Below, one piece after another: positions 5,666 to 8,448 of a DNA stretch of 8,448 bases. The stretch's first letter is position 1. Every line of letters begins with the position of its first letter. The DNA lies in contig CAZQQD010000112.1 in NCBI GenBank assembly GCA_964595355.1, forward strand, positions 1-8,448, written 5' to 3'. The DNA is from JAKAGZ01 sp964595355. GTDB lineage: Bacteria; Bacteroidota; Ignavibacteria; Ignavibacteriales; Ignavibacteriaceae. A program made the position numbers and the translations under genes. The notes beneath the pieces were generated by a model. That model was given only the letters and a program-made list of their open reading frames with translations. It was not told the DNA's origin and did no database searches.

Positions 5666-7210
5666 TTATACAGCTATTCTCTCCATATCTGCTTTTAAAT
5701 AAGCAATATGATCGTGGTATATTGCTCCATCCGGCAGCCAGTCCCACAAGGGGCCCAAATCTGTTTTTATAGAATTGAAATAGAATTCCGGCAGTTCTCT
5801 GGTTTCCTGCTCAAAATAATTGCGGAATTTAACGTCGGTATTGAGCTGCTCCAGTATCATTTTATTATACCTGACTCTGCCGAAACCTTCAGCCGATATT
5901 GCGCGAACTACATTCATCCAACGCGGGATAAATGCTTTGGTTGCTATCATACGTTTTGTAATTGCTTTCCACGCAAAAGTGTGTTCACCGAGGCCGATTA
6001 CTTGTGAATAAAACTCAGGCCACGAATAGTTAAGCGGTTTTACATTCATTGCATGATTATTATCAAGAAAGTGAAATGGAAACGGTATGACCCTGTCAGA
6101 TTTCTGGTATTCAAGATTAAGCGGCGATGCCTGGCCGAAAGCCGAAAGCAGTGAATAGCCGGGGAATGCGCCCGGTGTCAGGTCGACAAATTTCTTTGTA
6201 AGCTCAAACGGTTCATCTCCTTCATCTGCATCAAGACCCAGCACAAAATTTGCCTGAATATACGGAATGTATCTCAATATCATATTAACCTGTTCGGCAA
6301 CAAGTTTTACCTTATCCATTCCAACCGTACTTCCTGTTTTTGATTTATTCCCCAGATCGAACCATGATTCTATTCCTGGAAGCATTGCTCCAAATCCGTT
6401 TCTTTTTAGCCGCTTAACGTGAGGCTCGGATAGAAGAGATAAACTGCTTTCAGCGATAAAGTCTATACTGTTCTCCGGAATCGCTTCTTCAATTGCATTC
6501 ATATAATCATTAAACCGTATTCCGAAATTCGGATCGTGCCAACCGACGAGAGGCCGTTTATATTTAGTGAGCAAAAATTTCAAGTCTTCTTTCATCACTT
6601 CAAAGTCCAGAGGCTGATAGGCTACAGTTGCATCGATGCAGAAGCTGCACGTATAAGGACAACCCAAACTTCCGAGCATTGGAACCATTTTAATTAACGG
6701 CGCTTTTTTTAATGTGGGCTCAATAAATTTCCAGCGTTCCTTTACCCCGGGAAGTGACAAAGGCTGCTTTTGAGAAGCTAAATATAATCCTTCGGGATTG
6801 TGCGGTGAACAGTCGTCTAAAATTTTTTCAATAATTCCTTTGTTGGTAAACCCTGTGACATAATCAAAATACTGTAAAGCATCTTCCGGGTAGCAGCGCG
6901 CATGCGGTCCGCCTAAGACCGTAACTGCACCCCTCGAACGTAGCAGGTTGCTTATTGCATAAGCTGTTAATGATGATTCTGTGAACGCGCAAATAAATAC
7001 CAGGTCTGCATCAAATGGAAGATCGTTGACAAGATCCTCTTTCCCGGTGTAACAAAGATAACTTACGTTATGTCCTTCTTCTTCGCACCATACTCCGATT
7101 ACCTGCGGCATTATGCTTGCAAAGTTTGCATTCATTATTCGAGCAAACAAATTATTAGTTGGTTTTTTTGATACAAGATCAACTATACCGACTTTTAGGA
7201 TTTGATTCAT
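5666..7210 (-). CDS. B12-binding-type radical SAM protein, subfamily unassigned
   Basis: A 514-residue protein and first gene of the probable two-gene radical SAM operon. Residues 1-135 form a cobalamin-binding-type domain with 'MPQVIGVWCEEEGHNV', a 'DADLVFICAFT' strand and VTVLGGPHARCYPE; the DxHxxG histidine motif is absent. The radical SAM core starts at GSLGCPYTCSFC with cluster cysteines C184, C188 and C191, then 'GWHDPNFGIRF' (223-233), 'FIAESSLSLL' and 'MLPGIESWFDLGNKSKTG' (277-293), which carries unusual residues after the GIES motif. Residues 346-514 are a long C-terminal region rich in Trp, Tyr and Phe that I cannot match to a named domain; it is not DUF4070-like. ATG 7208-7210 is preceded by AAGG about 11 bases upstream, a modest ribosome site. 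It shares the general architecture of its neighbour but little sequence, so the pair is not a recent duplication. Reaction and substrate are unknown. Confidence 0.85.
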   Translation of the reverse strand: MNQILKVGIVDLVSKKPTNNLFARIMNANFASIMPQVIGVWCEEEGHNVSYLCYTGKEDLVNDLPFDADLVFICAFTESSLTAYAISNLLRSRGAVTVLGGPHARCYPEDALQYFDYVTGFTNKGIIEKILDDCSPHNPEGLYLASQKQPLSLPGVKERWKFIEPTLKKAPLIKMVPMLGSLGCPYTCSFCIDATVAYQPLDFEVMKEDLKFLLTKYKRPLVGWHDPNFGIRFNDYMNAIEEAIPENSIDFIAESSLSLLSEPHVKRLKRNGFGAMLPGIESWFDLGNKSKTGSTVGMDKVKLVAEQVNMILRYIPYIQANFVLGLDADEGDEPFELTKKFVDLTPGAFPGYSLLSAFGQASPLNLEYQKSDRVIPFPFHFLDNNHAMNVKPLNYSWPEFYSQVIGLGEHTFAWKAITKRMIATKAFIPRWMNVVRAISAEGFGRVRYNKMILEQLNTDVKFRNYFEQETRELPEFYFNSIKTDLGPLWDWLPDGAIYHDHIAYLKADMERIAV

Positions 7211-7500
7211 TAATTGGACTACCTTATTGGTGATTGAAAAGTAAAATTAATGCAGGCTCTTCGATTTTCTCTTAACCCGGTTACCTAGTTATAAAGATAT
7301 GAAATGTATTTAAAGTAAGAAAGTATCTAACGGCTATAAAATGGATTAATCCTTTTGGGTGATGTAGGTATGCATTTAAGAGCCTTGCAAAGTCAGATGC
7401 AATCATTATTTTAATTAAAATGTTGATTGGCTTATCCTGTATTCTTTCTAAAACGATCCTGCTTCACGAATTGTCAGGAATAAGATAATTTCCGATTGAT
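7211..7500. other. Leader region of the radical SAM operon, no gene seen
   Basis: This 290-base spacer lies between the helicase stop and the radical SAM operon. A minus-strand TATCTTTA (7292-7299) matches seven of eight positions of the TAnnTTTG box and could start a leader of about 75 bases. An inverted repeat pairs TGCAGGCTCTT (7251-7261) with AAGAGCCTTGCA (7378-7389), with one bulged base. A weak TCCTG/CAGGA hairpin near 7456-7480 is the only candidate terminator for the helicase gene. No cobalamin riboswitch boxes were recognised. Confidence 0.35.
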
Positions 7501-8448
7501 CTAGACCTGTCTCTTTTTCTTTGATGATTTTCTAAACCGTCTTTTACCGGAATTTTTTGCAAATCGAGACGAACCTGACCTATTTGAAGTTCTGAATTTT
7601 TTAAACGGTATTTCTATACTATTTTTATCCGGTTCAGCAGATTTATACGGATGATCCTCAATTACCGGGATTGAAGCTTTAATCAGCCTGTTTATATCAC
7701 GCAGATAACTTCTTTCCTCAGAGTCACAAAATGAAAGAGCTGTTCCGCCCAGGCCCGCTCTTCCTGTACGTCCGATTCTGTGTATATATGTTTCAGACTG
7801 ATCGGGTATATCGAAATTAAAAACATGAGATAGACTATCTATATCAATTCCTCTCGCGGCAATGTCGGTTGCAACCAGTACTCTTGTTCGCCGGGATTTG
7901 AAATTATTTAATGCCTGTTGCCTTGCGCCCTGTGATTTATTACCGTGTATAGCTGTAGCGTGAATTTTTGCTGAGTTTAAAAATTTCGTAACAGAATCCG
8001 CACCGCGTTTTGTTCTTGTAAACACCAGTGCTGATGAAATGTTTTCTTCTTTCAAAAGGTGTATCAACAGATTTTTTTTATCCGGTCTCGATACAAAATA
8101 AACCGCCTGTTTTATTACTTCGACAGTTTTTGTTTGAGGAGCTATCTCAATTTTTACGGGGCTTGTTAAAATAGTATTGGCAAGTTTTACAATTTCTGCA
8201 GGCATAGTTGCAGAAAAAAAGAGCGTCTGTCTTTTTGAGGAAATTTTTTCAATGATTTTCTTTATATCATTAATAAATCCCATATCAAGCATTCTATCAG
8301 CTTCGTCGAGCACAAGTATTTTTATTTCAGAGAGATTTATATAACGCTGTTCTACGAGATCGAGAAGTCTGCCCGGAGTAGCGACAAGAATATCAACTCC
8401 CTTTCTTAATTTATCAGTTTGGTTCCTTTGAGAAACGCCTCCGTAAAC
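7501..8448 (-). CDS. rhlE: RhlE-type DEAD-box ATP-dependent RNA helicase, 5' end outside window
   Basis: DEAD-box helicases unwind short RNA duplexes using ATP and act in ribosome assembly and RNA turnover. The coding frame runs to the window edge; 315 residues are visible and the N-terminal Q motif and Walker A lie outside. Counting from the edge, the motifs are YGG (2-4), VATPGR (22-27), the Walker B box DEAD (48-51) in 'VLDEADRMLDMGFI', SAT (79-81), VFTRTKRGA (142-150), HGNKSQGAR, ATDIAARG (193-200) and HRIGRTGR (223-230). The wording of these motifs matches the RhlE branch closely. After about residue 275 comes a disordered tail rich in Lys, Arg and Ser, typical of helicases that grip structured RNA. 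All motifs needed for ATP hydrolysis in the visible part are intact. It is on the same strand as the radical SAM pair but 290 bases upstream, so probably a separate unit. Confidence 0.94.
   Translation of the reverse strand, partial: VYGGVSQRNQTDKLRKGVDILVATPGRLLDLVEQRYINLSEIKILVLDEADRMLDMGFINDIKKIIEKISSKRQTLFFSATMPAEIVKLANTILTSPVKIEIAPQTKTVEVIKQAVYFVSRPDKKNLLIHLLKEENISSALVFTRTKRGADSVTKFLNSAKIHATAIHGNKSQGARQQALNNFKSRRTRVLVATDIAARGIDIDSLSHVFNFDIPDQSETYIHRIGRTGRAGLGGTALSFCDSEERSYLRDINRLIKASIPVIEDHPYKSAEPDKNSIEIPFKKFRTSNRSGSSRFAKNSGKRRFRKSSKKKRQV

Noticed and set aside
4756..6011. Plus-strand frames opposite the two radical SAM genes
   Set aside because: They lie wholly within two well-supported genes with intact catalytic motifs and have no family features.
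7211..7500. Cobalamin riboswitch upstream of the B12-type radical SAM genes
   Set aside because: Searched on the minus strand for the B12 box and the GCCACTG end; only a fragmentary similarity (GAAGAGCCTGC) is present and the core is missing.

Overview
The window is AT-rich and gene-dense. It looks like chromosomal DNA from the Bacteroidota/Chlorobi-Ignavibacteria group. The reasons are an S46 family dipeptidyl-peptidase (a family concentrated in Bacteroidota), a promoter matching the TAnnTTTG -7 box of that phylum, and an intergenic palindrome of the 'GTCATTTCGA...GAGAAATC' kind. A purine-rich GGAGG ribosome site before the outer-membrane gene suggests a lineage that still uses Shine-Dalgarno sites, such as Ignavibacteria. 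This taxonomic placement is inference. No tRNA, rRNA, CRISPR array, insertion sequence or phage gene was seen.

Layout. 1-1039 (+): C-terminal half of an S46 serine dipeptidyl-peptidase, cut by the window edge, with an Arg at the position that marks DPP11-type acidic specificity. 1055-1097: a strong bidirectional terminator. 1099-1749 (-): a small secreted outer-membrane beta-barrel protein. 1750-2600: about 850 bases with no intact gene. It holds a candidate terminator, the decayed remnant of a Yip1-family membrane protein gene (two frameshifts and one internal stop), an imperfect palindromic repeat, another candidate terminator, and the promoter of the next gene. 2601-3497 (+): a stand-alone SpoIIE/RsbU-type PP2C phosphatase. 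3509-3538: a bidirectional terminator. 3555-3956 (-): a small SpoIIAA-like (STAS/SEC14) protein, convergent with the phosphatase. 4155-5633 and 5666-7210 (-): two consecutive cobalamin-binding-type radical SAM enzymes that differ from each other, with only 32 bases between them and so probably one operon. 7501-8448 (-): the 3' part of an RhlE-type DEAD-box RNA helicase, running off the right edge.

How the genes may work together. The two radical SAM proteins are the best candidate for an undescribed pathway. The downstream one resembles the HpnP/DUF4070 group and the upstream one belongs to no subfamily I can name. Together they could carry out successive modifications, such as C-methylations, of a lipid or other small molecule, but the substrate is unknown. 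The phosphatase and the SpoIIAA-like protein could be two parts of a partner-switching regulatory circuit, although no anti-sigma kinase is present in the window. The other genes look like independent housekeeping or envelope functions.
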